Assembly: GCA_900315165.1 (NCBI GenBank)
Contig: OMXZ01000001.1
Span: 57,134 to 121,133, forward strand
Source: an uncultured Actinomycetes bacterium
Lineage (GTDB): Bacteria > Actinomycetota > Coriobacteriia > Coriobacteriales > Atopobiaceae
DNA length: 64,000 bases
Direction of reading: 5' to 3'
Shown: piece by piece, positions 52,806 to 61,080 of the stretch
Layout: the number at the start of each line of letters is the position of its first letter
Numbering within the stretch: position 1 is the first letter of the stretch
Translations under genes and position numbers: made by a program
The notes under the pieces: model-generated
What the model was told of the DNA's origin: nothing
Databases searched by the model: none
Seen by the model: only the letters and a program-made list of their open reading frames with translations

Positions 52806-52947
52806 GGAGCCTCCCCTATCGGGCGCGACGGCTGTTCATTTCCCATCGCATCAATGTTACAAGCGATGATAAAGCCAAGTATAGAGCCCGTGCCAATCCC
52901 CTTGTGTCGCAAAATGCAATCGTCTGGTAAGGGTTGTCAGCAAGGTG

Positions 52948-53061
52948 GATGATAAATAGACGATAACAAAACCTGTGAAGCGGCGAGCCATCTACCAGCA
53001 ACTTTGCAAAAGTCCCCTCCGTCGAGGGGCCTGATTTGATATTCAGTGATAAATAGAATCC
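52948..53061. repeat. 114-bp direct repeat, left copy
   Basis: This matches 54591-54704 at nearly 90% over its length. Shared features are GATAAATAGACGATAAC at the start, CATCTACCAGC, a small hairpin around GTCGAG, and CCTGATTTGATATTCAG before GTGATAAATA. On the minus strand the hairpin CCCCTCGACGGAGGGG followed by ACTTTTG can terminate the AlbA_2 gene. Confidence 0.9.
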
Positions 53062-54531
53062 CTATGCCCAGCCTGGTATGTACCGGCGGAAGCGCGGGCC
53101 GCTGTCGTCGTCCAGCACCTTAATGAGACCGTCGTCACAGCAGGAGCGAATGAGCCGCGAAACCGCGAGGACGTCCTTCCTCTCGTCCCCGAGGCCGAAG
53201 CGCTCACGCAACGACTGGTTGCTCATGGCCTCACGCTGGGCGTACATGAGGCAGGTATGCCAATAGAGGGCATCGACCCGCTCCTGCCTGGTCATATGCT
53301 CAAAGGCAGCGTCGCCCCGGAAGAGCGTCACGACCGTACCCATGTCCTCCTCGCTCCGCATCCGCGGCGAGAAGGTGCGGGCCTGTTCGCACGATTCAAC
53401 CGCGCGGTCCCATCCCGTACCGCCTTCCTCGCAGAGTCCCATCTGGCGAAGGATTCTCACGAGGTCGGTGTTGCGTGTCTTGGACGGGGCGTTGAGCACA
53501 CGCTCCACCGGTATGAGGCTGGCTCCCGGGTTGGAGAACTCGATGCGGTTGTCGTAAATCTGGACAAGCGGTCCGGCGTCTGTGGCGGACAAATCCTGGT
53601 GTATCACGGTGTTGTTGAGCATCTCGCGGACCGCACGCTGCGGATAAGCGTGTACCCTGCGTCGATAGGCACCCTGGTCCTCCTCACCCTCGGACGTCTG
53701 GTCGAGGATATAGTCCAGCGCCTTGGGGAGGGACATCACGTATCCCTCGGCAAACTCGTGGTCCGCCCTGATGTCTATGTTGCCCTTGCCCTGGTAGACA
53801 ATCACACGCACAGCGCGCTTACGCAGGCAGGCAAAGTCACGAAGGTTGCGCGCCAGCAGCAGGGCGCCGAGGTTCGTGACCGACCACCTACCGTTGTCTT
53901 GCGGCCGTACCAGATCCTGCTCGCGCAGGGCATAGAGCAGCGACTCGGGGCCCGTCGGTTGACTAATCCCGAGGCCCGCATAGAAAGCGGAGACATCAAG
54001 CAGCTCGAGAACCCCCTCGTCTGTCACGTCCTTCCGGGCCACGAGCGTCTCAAAGTCGGCCCGCTGGAGCCGGCGCCATAGCTCGGCCTCCTTGGCTGAA
54101 CCCGGTTCCAGGCGCGTGGTGCTGCTCCCCTCCCGGATGTAAGCCTCCTTGTTGAAACAGACCGGCTGCCCCACAGCCGCGTGTATAGTCAGCACGACGA
54201 AGTGCAGTCCGTCCCTGTCGAACTCGGAGAACTCATAGCTCGCGTTTGCCGAGATGGTGTGCTTGAGCCAGATAGGAAGAAGTTGGTTGCCCTTCCCCCT
54301 CGCCTCGTTGTGATTGAAAGACGTGCCCACGAGCCGCCGGCTACCGTCCTCGACGCCCCAGATGCGATAGGCAAGATCGCGCCCGTGGAAGGCGGCGGAG
54401 TTCGCCAGGGCCGAGATGTCCCGCCCGATCCGCTCGGGATCGGCGTTGCCCTCCTTAAACTCAATCCACTCGGTCTCGCTCGGGTAGCCGATGAGGGAGT
54501 AGAGAAGCTCGATGGGTTCGACCTCATCCAT
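53062..54531 (-). CDS. AlbA_2 (Schlafen-type) ATP-binding protein
   Basis: A 489-residue protein. The N-terminal AlbA_2 domain has ETEWIEFKEGNADPERIGRD and the SALANSAAFHGRDLAYRIWG block. The C-terminal half has a GHKL-like ATPase/RecG-related segment with REMLNNTVIHQDLSATDAG, YDNRIEFSNPG and GLCEEGGTGWDRA. A helix-turn-helix-like tail follows (SNQSLRERFGLGDERKDVLA). Such proteins act as regulators or in defence and stress cassettes; the exact role is unknown. It is flanked on both sides by the 114-bp direct repeats, and its upstream region has three TGATAA(A)TA copies. Confidence 0.82.
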   Translation of the reverse strand: MDEVEPIELLYSLIGYPSETEWIEFKEGNADPERIGRDISALANSAAFHGRDLAYRIWGVEDGSRRLVGTSFNHNEARGKGNQLLPIWLKHTISANASYEFSEFDRDGLHFVVLTIHAAVGQPVCFNKEAYIREGSSTTRLEPGSAKEAELWRRLQRADFETLVARKDVTDEGVLELLDVSAFYAGLGISQPTGPESLLYALREQDLVRPQDNGRWSVTNLGALLLARNLRDFACLRKRAVRVIVYQGKGNIDIRADHEFAEGYVMSLPKALDYILDQTSEGEEDQGAYRRRVHAYPQRAVREMLNNTVIHQDLSATDAGPLVQIYDNRIEFSNPGASLIPVERVLNAPSKTRNTDLVRILRQMGLCEEGGTGWDRAVESCEQARTFSPRMRSEEDMGTVVTLFRGDAAFEHMTRQERVDALYWHTCLMYAQREAMSNQSLRERFGLGDERKDVLAVSRLIRSCCDDGLIKVLDDDSGPRFRRYIPGWA

Positions 54532-54590
54532 GGTGATGCCCCCACAATGCCGATATCAAAATCGTCATGTTGATAATAACATGATAAATA

Positions 54591-54704
54591 GGTGATAAAT
54601 AGACGATAACAAAACCAGTGAAGCGGAAAGTCATCTACCAGCGGTTTTTCAAATGCCTCCTCTGTCGAGAGGCCTGATTTGATATTCAGTGATAAATAAA
54701 ACCT
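54591..54704. repeat. 114-bp direct repeat, right copy (AlbA_2 upstream region)
   Basis: This is the second copy of the 52948-53061 element. Just beyond it, 54571-54600 carries TGATAATAA, TGATAAATA and TGATAAATA spaced 10-12 bp apart, directly upstream of the AlbA_2 start; these could be operator sites. Confidence 0.9.
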
Positions 54705-54761
54705 GGGTCAGAGTCGCTACCACACGGGCAACCCCTGGTCCCCGCAAGCAGTCCCCTGCCC

Positions 54762-54866
54762 CTACTTCTCCGGCAGAATTTCGATGCGCTGGCCGTCGGG
54801 ATCCGTGATGAAGTAGAGGCCCATCGCGGGGTTGTCCTTCACACGCCCCCACATAATCTTGTAGGA
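54762..54866 (-). pseudogene. 3' fragment of a second glyoxalase gene
   Basis: Read on the minus strand this gives VKDNPAMGLYFITDPDGQRI, then EILPEK and a stop. It is the last ~30 residues of a lactoylglutathione lyase with no N-terminal part. 58 bp (54768-54825) are identical to 62470-62527 in the complete gene. The fragment abuts the stop of the bactofilin-like gene, marking one edge of the inserted-looking block. Confidence 0.85.
54768..54825. repeat. 58-bp perfect direct repeat, left copy (att-like)
   Basis: Identical to 62470-62527. Identity stops abruptly on both sides. The two copies bracket 7.6 kb that contains the six-gene SPFH operon, as expected for an element inserted into the 3' end of a gene. 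Confidence 0.9.
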
Positions 54867-56219
54867 CTACTGCACGGGCTTCCCACACTTGGCGCAGAAC
54901 TTGGCGCCAGGGGCCAATGGGGCACCGCAATTCCCGCAGAATTTCGGACTTTTTTTCTTTTTCCCTTGTTCCGGTTTGACAGGCTGGTCATCCGTGACAA
55001 GCCCTGCGATGGCGATATCGTTAGCAGGGGAGGCGTCACCGGTAGACGGCTTTTCCGGAGTAAGAACAACGGGCACAGTAGGCTCCATCGAGCCGACCTC
55101 ATCGGCCGAATCGGACATGGACTCCCCTGTCTCGGGAGGTTCGACCGTTTCATCCGCCGCACCCTCGACATCCGCTGTGTCCATCGCAGGTGCGGGTGCC
55201 GATACCGTAAAGTCATGTTTCGCTGGCACCGCAGGGTAACCAAAGCGCTCTCGCAGCTCGTCAAATGTGACCGTACCCTTAAGGTCGGCAACCGCGATTG
55301 ACCCGTCCAGTACCCGGAAAAGGAAATCCGCAATATTCTCGATGGTAAGTTCTGCCGAACGGCTGCCGTCGGCCTTGGGCAGGGTGTAAACCTTCTGCAG
55401 TTGCGTGCCCAGGGCACCAGCCTTGAGCAGGAAATGGTTCTCGAGCTTCTCCGGGTCAGCTAAATCGGCGACGAGCACACGCGTAGCCACGGAATAGCTA
55501 TTCACAAGGATATTTGCGCCCTCCTCGTCCACCAGCACCGTGCGCTGTGCATCTTCCTTGAGATCCATCCGGATCTTGCCACTACCCTCTTGCTCGGGAT
55601 CGCCCTTGAAGAGGGACCCGAGATCGGCGAGCGAGAGCGAATAGAGCTCGGTTCCCGGAAGGGCAATCATAGGTTCGACGGAGAATGCCGTCGGATAGAG
55701 GAGGTAGTTGGTCCCAGCGAGATCGACCTCCGGCGCATGGAAGGTCCCCACCATCACATTGCTCATCGACAGCTTCTTCGATGCAAAGGCGCCGCCGAGC
55801 ACAACGCAATTCTCCAGCTCCACCTCAGTACCATAGACGCTGCCGCCCACATAGCAGTTCTTTAAGCGCACCGTCTGGGCGTTGATGTCGGCTCCGAAGA
55901 GGGCGCGACCGCTGGTAAGAAAAGCCGAGACGACACCAGCGCTCGCGATGGCTTTGCGGAAGATGACGGCGCCTGCGCCGGCTTTCTTGATATGCAACTC
56001 GCTGCTCGTATACACAGCGCCCTTGAATTCAGCGGGCCCATCTTCTATCTCCAGCTGATTGGCAAAGACCCCGCCGTCGATTGCCACGTTGCCTTGGACG
56101 GTTACATTGCGCGACAGTTCGCTCTGCTTCTCCGGGAGAATGTTTGACTTGACTGCATTGTCCTTAAGCACAATGAGGTTGTTGCCCCCGCCGATACGAA
56201 CCTCTGTCGTCTCTTTCAT
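54867..56219 (-). CDS. Bactofilin-like polymer-forming protein with zinc-ribbon tail
   Basis: A 450-residue protein. Residues ~25-170 form short beta-strand repeats (NVTVQGNVAIDGGVFANQLE, AVYTSSELHIKKAG, CYVGGSVYGTEVELENC) like the bactofilin beta-helix. A ~150-residue alpha/beta region of unknown type follows, then an acidic linker and a C-terminal ribbon CGNCGAPLAPGAKFCAKCG. It is probably a cytoplasmic, self-assembling scaffold. It is the last gene of the operon. ATG 56219 has GAGAGG upstream; a TTG 9 nt earlier is less likely. Confidence 0.72.
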   Translation of the reverse strand: MKETTEVRIGGGNNLIVLKDNAVKSNILPEKQSELSRNVTVQGNVAIDGGVFANQLEIEDGPAEFKGAVYTSSELHIKKAGAGAVIFRKAIASAGVVSAFLTSGRALFGADINAQTVRLKNCYVGGSVYGTEVELENCVVLGGAFASKKLSMSNVMVGTFHAPEVDLAGTNYLLYPTAFSVEPMIALPGTELYSLSLADLGSLFKGDPEQEGSGKIRMDLKEDAQRTVLVDEEGANILVNSYSVATRVLVADLADPEKLENHFLLKAGALGTQLQKVYTLPKADGSRSAELTIENIADFLFRVLDGSIAVADLKGTVTFDELRERFGYPAVPAKHDFTVSAPAPAMDTADVEGAADETVEPPETGESMSDSADEVGSMEPTVPVVLTPEKPSTGDASPANDIAIAGLVTDDQPVKPEQGKKKKSPKFCGNCGAPLAPGAKFCAKCGKPVQ

Positions 56220-56271
56220 CAGCTGCAATCCTCTCTATATCTCTGAAAGTGGCGTTTCGAGCAGACGGTGT

Positions 56272-57369
56272 CTATTTCGTCGTTGTGCAGGTCAGTGGTG
56301 CGCTCTGGTGGTAGAGCCTCAGCATCTCATCATGAACGCGTTGCTGGCGCATCCTGTTGTCGGCTACGCCCTCTTGCCCATTGTTTGCGGCACTGTCCTC
56401 GGTACCGTCCTTAGCCACCTGATCCATCATCGCCATAAAGCAATTGTCTATTCGTGCTTTTTCCTGACCGTCAAGCGGTTGCCATGCGTTTTCCGGCGCA
56501 TGTACCAAATAGTCGGCAACCGATCCGCACATATTTGCATTCCCACCGTTTCCAGCTTGGTAGAACTGCCACTCGGGTACGGACGATTCGTCCTTGTCGA
56601 CGGAAGCGTATAGGACGGGAACATACCTCTGTGCAGCAGGTGCCGCGGGGACCAAAACATCGTGCACCGCATCCTGATACGCCACAGCGGCGCCACTCAT
56701 TTGGCCGAGGCCCTGCAAGGTATCGAAGGCTTTTCGCTTCGCGGTAGCGCAAGCCAACCTGATCTCCCCCACGTACGTCGCGGACATCAGGGAGTATGAG
56801 CCGCAGGCCTCCTTGAGATATGGCTCGCTCAGCAGCTTCTGCCGCCCCTCAGTGCTAAGCGCAAAAGCCTGCTTGTTTACCTCATGAATCCTACGCCGCA
56901 GTTCGTCGTCAAGTAAGGAGAATGTATGCGCATAGCGGGCCTTAATCGTCTGATAGTCCCTCTCCATTTGTCGGTGGACGTTCTCGAGCGACTCAGACTC
57001 GTTAAGGAGCAGGGCCATGTTGGATTTCAAGGTACTGGCGCCCTCGGATATCTTTGAGGAAAGTTCGTTGCCGACCAACCCGAAGAAACCACGTACAGCG
57101 GATTCGGAGACCCGCCTGCCCGTCTCGCGTATGGCATGCACTTGCGCAGCCTCGGTCGCCGTCACAGCCCCAGCCACCCCCACAAGGGCGTGACTGGCGC
57201 GGTCAATATTGTGGTCATAGCGGTCGGTGTCAACAAAGACGTTGATGTCCACTGGCACTGTACCGGAAATGCTTACCGTCTTAGTGCCGCCATGCTCGCT
57301 GGGAGGATAGGTAACCACATCGTGAGCTACAAAGGGAATCTCCACATGCTTCGACCTGGTATAGCTCAT
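56272..57369 (-). CDS. Helical/coiled-coil protein, paralog 2 of the SPFH operon
   Basis: A 365-residue mostly helical protein. The block MERDYQTIKARYAHTFSLLD at about residue 130 matches MDQDFHRIKARYVKLFDRLD of the preceding gene product, and the surrounding order (small Ala-rich start, long helices, Val/Pro-rich LLPVVYAQ-like segment, tail) is the same, so they are paralogs. The start overlaps the upstream stop as ATGA. No signal peptide or TM segment. Function unknown; it may assemble on the membrane like PspA-type helical proteins (analogy only). Confidence 0.7.
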   Translation of the reverse strand: MSYTRSKHVEIPFVAHDVVTYPPSEHGGTKTVSISGTVPVDINVFVDTDRYDHNIDRASHALVGVAGAVTATEAAQVHAIRETGRRVSESAVRGFFGLVGNELSSKISEGASTLKSNMALLLNESESLENVHRQMERDYQTIKARYAHTFSLLDDELRRRIHEVNKQAFALSTEGRQKLLSEPYLKEACGSYSLMSATYVGEIRLACATAKRKAFDTLQGLGQMSGAAVAYQDAVHDVLVPAAPAAQRYVPVLYASVDKDESSVPEWQFYQAGNGGNANMCGSVADYLVHAPENAWQPLDGQEKARIDNCFMAMMDQVAKDGTEDSAANNGQEGVADNRMRQQRVHDEMLRLYHQSAPLTCTTTK

Positions 57370-58298
57370 GAAGCATCACCTTGCCCGACTGCCCGCATAT
57401 CCGCCGCAGACTTATCAAAGAGATTCAGCATGAGATTCTGCTCGCGCTGGGCCACGCCCTCCCGCACCATCTCCCGCACGAACGCGTCACGGATCAAACT
57501 CATGTCGCCCGCGGCGCTGGTCGCCATCTGGGGCACCAGAGGCTCGATAGATGTGCGGGCAGAAGCCTTCATAGCATCTGGAGCCTTTTCAGGCAGGTTG
57601 ACCGATGTAACATAGCCGCCAGGCGCCGCAAGGCTCTCCGTCTGCGCGTACACGACCGGTAGGAGCATTTGCGTCGACTGGCTGGCCGGCCGGTTCTTGA
57701 CAACCATCCCCGTGGTACGCGAATAGGAGACAATGTGCTCCAACCCGTTACCCAGACTATTTAGCGACTGTTCGGCACGCACCTTCATGTGCGCATTTGC
57801 CGCCTTCAAAGCCGAAACCTGGATTTCCCGACTGTAGCAGAGCGCAGCCGGGGCATTTTTGCACTGCCCCTTCATCAGCAGAGAGGAGCGCACCTCTGCG
57901 AGCGCCATTGCATCCTTGTCCAAAGTACGTATGCGCGATTGGAGAGCCCTGTCCAACCTGTCGAAAAGTTTGACATACCGCGCCTTGATTCGATGGAAGT
58001 CCTGATCCATCTGATCACGCGTGTGGTCGATGGCCTCGGCGGTCTCGACCATGGAGCCGATGCGACTGTTCATCCTACTCGTAAACTGCGAGACCTTCTG
58101 GCTCAGCTTGGACCTGACCATCATGTAAAAGCCATTGTCGAGATTGCGGCAAATGTTGTCGGCCGTCTGCTTCTCGGTCGCGACCACCGCCGCTTGCATG
58201 GCGGTGACGGCTGCGCCGACGGCCCCGACATTCGTCGCCATTTGGTCGACTTTCTGCGCCATAGGCTCCGTATCGAGGATAAAGTCGTAACTCGCCAT
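57366..58298 (-). CDS. Helical/coiled-coil protein, paralog 1 of the SPFH operon
   Basis: A 310-residue mostly helical protein paralogous to the next gene product. It begins MASYDFILDTEPMAQKVDQM and has an Ala-rich heptad region at residues 20-45, then KARYVKLFDRLDRALQSRIR. Its ATG shares one base with the stop of the preceding gene (TAATG) and its stop overlaps the next start (ATGA), so three genes are translated as a coupled unit. RBS GGGAGG lies 12 nt upstream. No family recognised. Confidence 0.7.
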   Translation of the reverse strand: MASYDFILDTEPMAQKVDQMATNVGAVGAAVTAMQAAVVATEKQTADNICRNLDNGFYMMVRSKLSQKVSQFTSRMNSRIGSMVETAEAIDHTRDQMDQDFHRIKARYVKLFDRLDRALQSRIRTLDKDAMALAEVRSSLLMKGQCKNAPAALCYSREIQVSALKAANAHMKVRAEQSLNSLGNGLEHIVSYSRTTGMVVKNRPASQSTQMLLPVVYAQTESLAAPGGYVTSVNLPEKAPDAMKASARTSIEPLVPQMATSAAGDMSLIRDAFVREMVREGVAQREQNLMLNLFDKSAADMRAVGQGDAS

Positions 58299-60256
58299 TA
58301 CTTGCTCGCCTCCCGGTTGACCCCATCGGGCTCATCGGTAAGTGCCGACACCTCGCTCTTGGCAATCTCAGTCAGATTGAGAGTGAAGTCCTCATCAAGC
58401 TGATCGTTGACATCCGGTGCCGGAGGGACCTCGCCGTTGTGTGCCAGGTAGGGGCTCACTGCCACCAGGTCGCGCCGACGTGGGTCGAGACTCTGAACAT
58501 CCGCTGCCGCACGGGCGATATCACGCGCTTGGGAGTCTCGCAGGGACGCCTCGTAATACTCCACGTGACCGAACCGCTCTGCACTCTCGTTGATATCCTC
58601 TTGGATGCGGTCCATGAAGCTCGTGAACTCTTCCTGCCTGCTGCGGCATTGGTTTGCCTGGACCTGGAAGCCCGCGATAATCTCATCTTGGTTATCGGCC
58701 TCTGCGACCTCGGCGTCCTCCAGCTTGCCGCTGTTCTTCATGGTGCGTAGTGTGGCGGCCTGCTGCTGGTAGTTGGTGTAGCTTTCGCTGTACTGGGCGT
58801 ACGTCTCGTTCATCTTCTGAATGAGTCCATTCGCCTCAGCGCGGTTGCGGCCGAAGAAGTCATCCGTTTCGCGATGCCACTGGTTGAGGTAGTCGGTCTT
58901 CTGGTCCTGAATCTCGTTGTAGATGCTGCGACGCTCTGCGGCGTTTTCTTGCATAAGGTTCTCGATGACGGGCATCAGGACTTCTGAGTCCACCTGATGC
59001 ATACCAAAGGGCATGCGGGTGCGCGACCCGTTGTCGGCAACCCATACGTCGGAGACCAGGTCATAGCGGACACGCGAGCTCTCGCGCAGCGCAAAGGGCT
59101 GATAGCCATCGACTTCGTCACCGTAGTCAAAGGTGGCGGTACGAATTCTCTCGATCTCCTCAGCCTCCAGCGTCGGCGAGTATTGGTCGTAGGAAGCCTT
59201 GAGCACGCTGGCAAAGGTCTGCGAGGCATAACCCACAAGCTTGCTCACGCTTTCGGTCTTCGACTTCGAAAGCATGTCCACGCTCTGCGCGAGTTCCTGC
59301 ATGACCTGGGCAAAGAAGTCGACGTTGCCGCTGCCATCGGCGGCTGCCTGCCGACTCAATTCGCCCAGTCTTGAAAAATCCTCCGTGCGCCGGCGGATGG
59401 CTTCGCTGTCAAAAATAGGCACCACAGGCAGGTCGCCAGGAGTGTCGGTAGAGTACTCCTCCAAGAAACGGTCGCGGTCGCTATTGGGTATCACGACGGG
59501 AAGGCTGACGGACACCTCCCGATTGTCGTCGATGAGGTAGCCCACGTTACGGACCTGGCGGTCCATGGCGCCCATATAGTCGTGCAGGGTGACATCCTGC
59601 ATGGATGTGGAATAATCTGAGGTGTCGATGCTCTCAGCCTCATCGTTTGACTCCACGAGAGGCATCTCGTCCATGGATTTTCCTAAATCGCCGATTGCTT
59701 CACGCAGCTCATCGGGCTGATTAAGCACTGTGAGCGAGAAGTTCGTCTCGGGCTGGGTGCCGGTGTAGTCGACGACCATGCTCTTGTCGCCGGCAGGGAC
59801 CCGTTCCGCCACCGGTACGTATGCGACACCTATCTTCTTCACCCTGTAATCACGCCGGATATTACCCTTTTGTGCCATAAGAGCAGAGATGTTGCTGCTG
59901 CACTCCTGCGCTCCCCGCGTGGCGTCAGCCTCTTCCTTCTGCGCTTTCGTACGGGCGTAAAAGAAGTAGCCACCCAAAGCAAGACCGACAAGGATGAGCG
60001 GGATGGCTACGAAGCCTAGGAGCACACCCGCCACTGCGGCAACAATCGCCGCGATGAGCATCTTTTTGGCTTTTGAGTTCGCCTCTTCCGCCTTCTTGGT
60101 GTTCTGGTCCAGGGATTCCTGCATATAGTTGATCTGGTCTTGAAGGGTATCTTCCTCCGAGATTATCCTCTCCGCAGCGCGACGATAGTAATCAAAGAGA
60201 ACCTTGGCTTCGTCCTCGTAGATATTCGCCGATTCCGGAAACACCTTGCCCGTCAT
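58298..60256 (-). CDS. Large membrane/coiled-coil protein of the SPFH operon
   Basis: A 652-residue protein. A coiled coil at residues ~15-65 is followed by a hydrophobic hairpin at ~66-100 (LIAAIVAAVAGVLLGFVAIP onward), then a long soluble region with two more coiled coils (around 430-560: AERRSIYNEIQDQKTDYLNQ, YAQYSESYTNYQQQAATLR). The tail is acidic. The short hairpin suggests both ends are on the same, cytoplasmic side. No known domain was recognised; a membrane-tethered scaffold is likely. RBS GGGAGG. Confidence 0.72.
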   Translation of the reverse strand: MTGKVFPESANIYEDEAKVLFDYYRRAAERIISEEDTLQDQINYMQESLDQNTKKAEEANSKAKKMLIAAIVAAVAGVLLGFVAIPLILVGLALGGYFFYARTKAQKEEADATRGAQECSSNISALMAQKGNIRRDYRVKKIGVAYVPVAERVPAGDKSMVVDYTGTQPETNFSLTVLNQPDELREAIGDLGKSMDEMPLVESNDEAESIDTSDYSTSMQDVTLHDYMGAMDRQVRNVGYLIDDNREVSVSLPVVIPNSDRDRFLEEYSTDTPGDLPVVPIFDSEAIRRRTEDFSRLGELSRQAAADGSGNVDFFAQVMQELAQSVDMLSKSKTESVSKLVGYASQTFASVLKASYDQYSPTLEAEEIERIRTATFDYGDEVDGYQPFALRESSRVRYDLVSDVWVADNGSRTRMPFGMHQVDSEVLMPVIENLMQENAAERRSIYNEIQDQKTDYLNQWHRETDDFFGRNRAEANGLIQKMNETYAQYSESYTNYQQQAATLRTMKNSGKLEDAEVAEADNQDEIIAGFQVQANQCRSRQEEFTSFMDRIQEDINESAERFGHVEYYEASLRDSQARDIARAAADVQSLDPRRRDLVAVSPYLAHNGEVPPAPDVNDQLDEDFTLNLTEIAKSEVSALTDEPDGVNREASK

Positions 60257-60329
60257 AGCTCATCCTCCCGATGCTCTGGCGACTTCTCTGTCTTTTCAGC
60301 CGCCACGCGTCTGCCAAGCACTCAATCCG

Positions 60330-61058
60330 TTAATTCATCAGCGCTTTCCTCTGCCGTATGAGGAGCAGCACGTCGTCTGCCTTGTGAGAAAGCTCCTCGG
60401 GACTTACGCCGCCGTTCCCTGCCCTCTGTATGAGGCCGGAAAGCTCTGTCAATTGTCCGCAGATCTGATCCTCCAGGGTGTATGCCCGGCTTTCCGGCAC
60501 AGGGCTCAGGTAGCGCAGCTCTTCGCGAATCTGCTCGACCTTCCCCATGGCATCCGTAAAGGTATCGTCCAGAGCTGATGCGCCAATCGCGGCAGACGAC
60601 GCCATAGACCTGATGTGTTCGACATTACGCATGAGGGCATCCTCATTGGCCTCAACTGCATCGGCATGGTCTCTGGAGACCGCCGAGAAGTACATGACGC
60701 CCATCAGCACAAAAAGGCCAATGAGCTGCAGGATAATCAGCAGATGCGTTGCCATGTAGAGCTGGCTGCAGGCGAGTGCGATCAGGACAATCGTGTAGAC
60801 GGCGTACAGACCGATACCCCAATACAGGATTCCCAAGGACACTATTCGACCCGTGCTTGCCTTACTCAACCTAGGCAGCGTCAGCGGTGGAATAAAGACT
60901 GCTAAGTACAACAAGACTGCATCGCATGCCACAAAGAGCCGATTCTCCATACCTCCCGGCACCCAAGGCACCAACCAGTAAATGGCAAGGCATACAATCA
61001 GCAGGCCAAGAATGAAAATCGCCGTCTTTGCCGCCTGCGAGATATCCCTTGAATTCAT
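60330..61058 (-). CDS. Four-TM protein with helical cytoplasmic domain (SPFH operon)
   Basis: A 242-residue protein. TM segments lie at about 12-30, 41-60, 73-97 and 103-125, followed by a ~115-residue helical domain beginning SRDHADAVEANEDALMRNVE. By position between the SPFH gene and the scaffold genes it resembles YdjH/YdjG-like membrane partners of the B. subtilis ydjFGHI operon (comparison from memory, not alignment). RBS GGGAGG. Confidence 0.7.
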   Translation of the reverse strand: MNSRDISQAAKTAIFILGLLIVCLAIYWLVPWVPGGMENRLFVACDAVLLYLAVFIPPLTLPRLSKASTGRIVSLGILYWGIGLYAVYTIVLIALACSQLYMATHLLIILQLIGLFVLMGVMYFSAVSRDHADAVEANEDALMRNVEHIRSMASSAAIGASALDDTFTDAMGKVEQIREELRYLSPVPESRAYTLEDQICGQLTELSGLIQRAGNGGVSPEELSHKADDVLLLIRQRKALMN

Positions 61059-61080
61059 CGGAGGCCTCCCTATTGATGGT

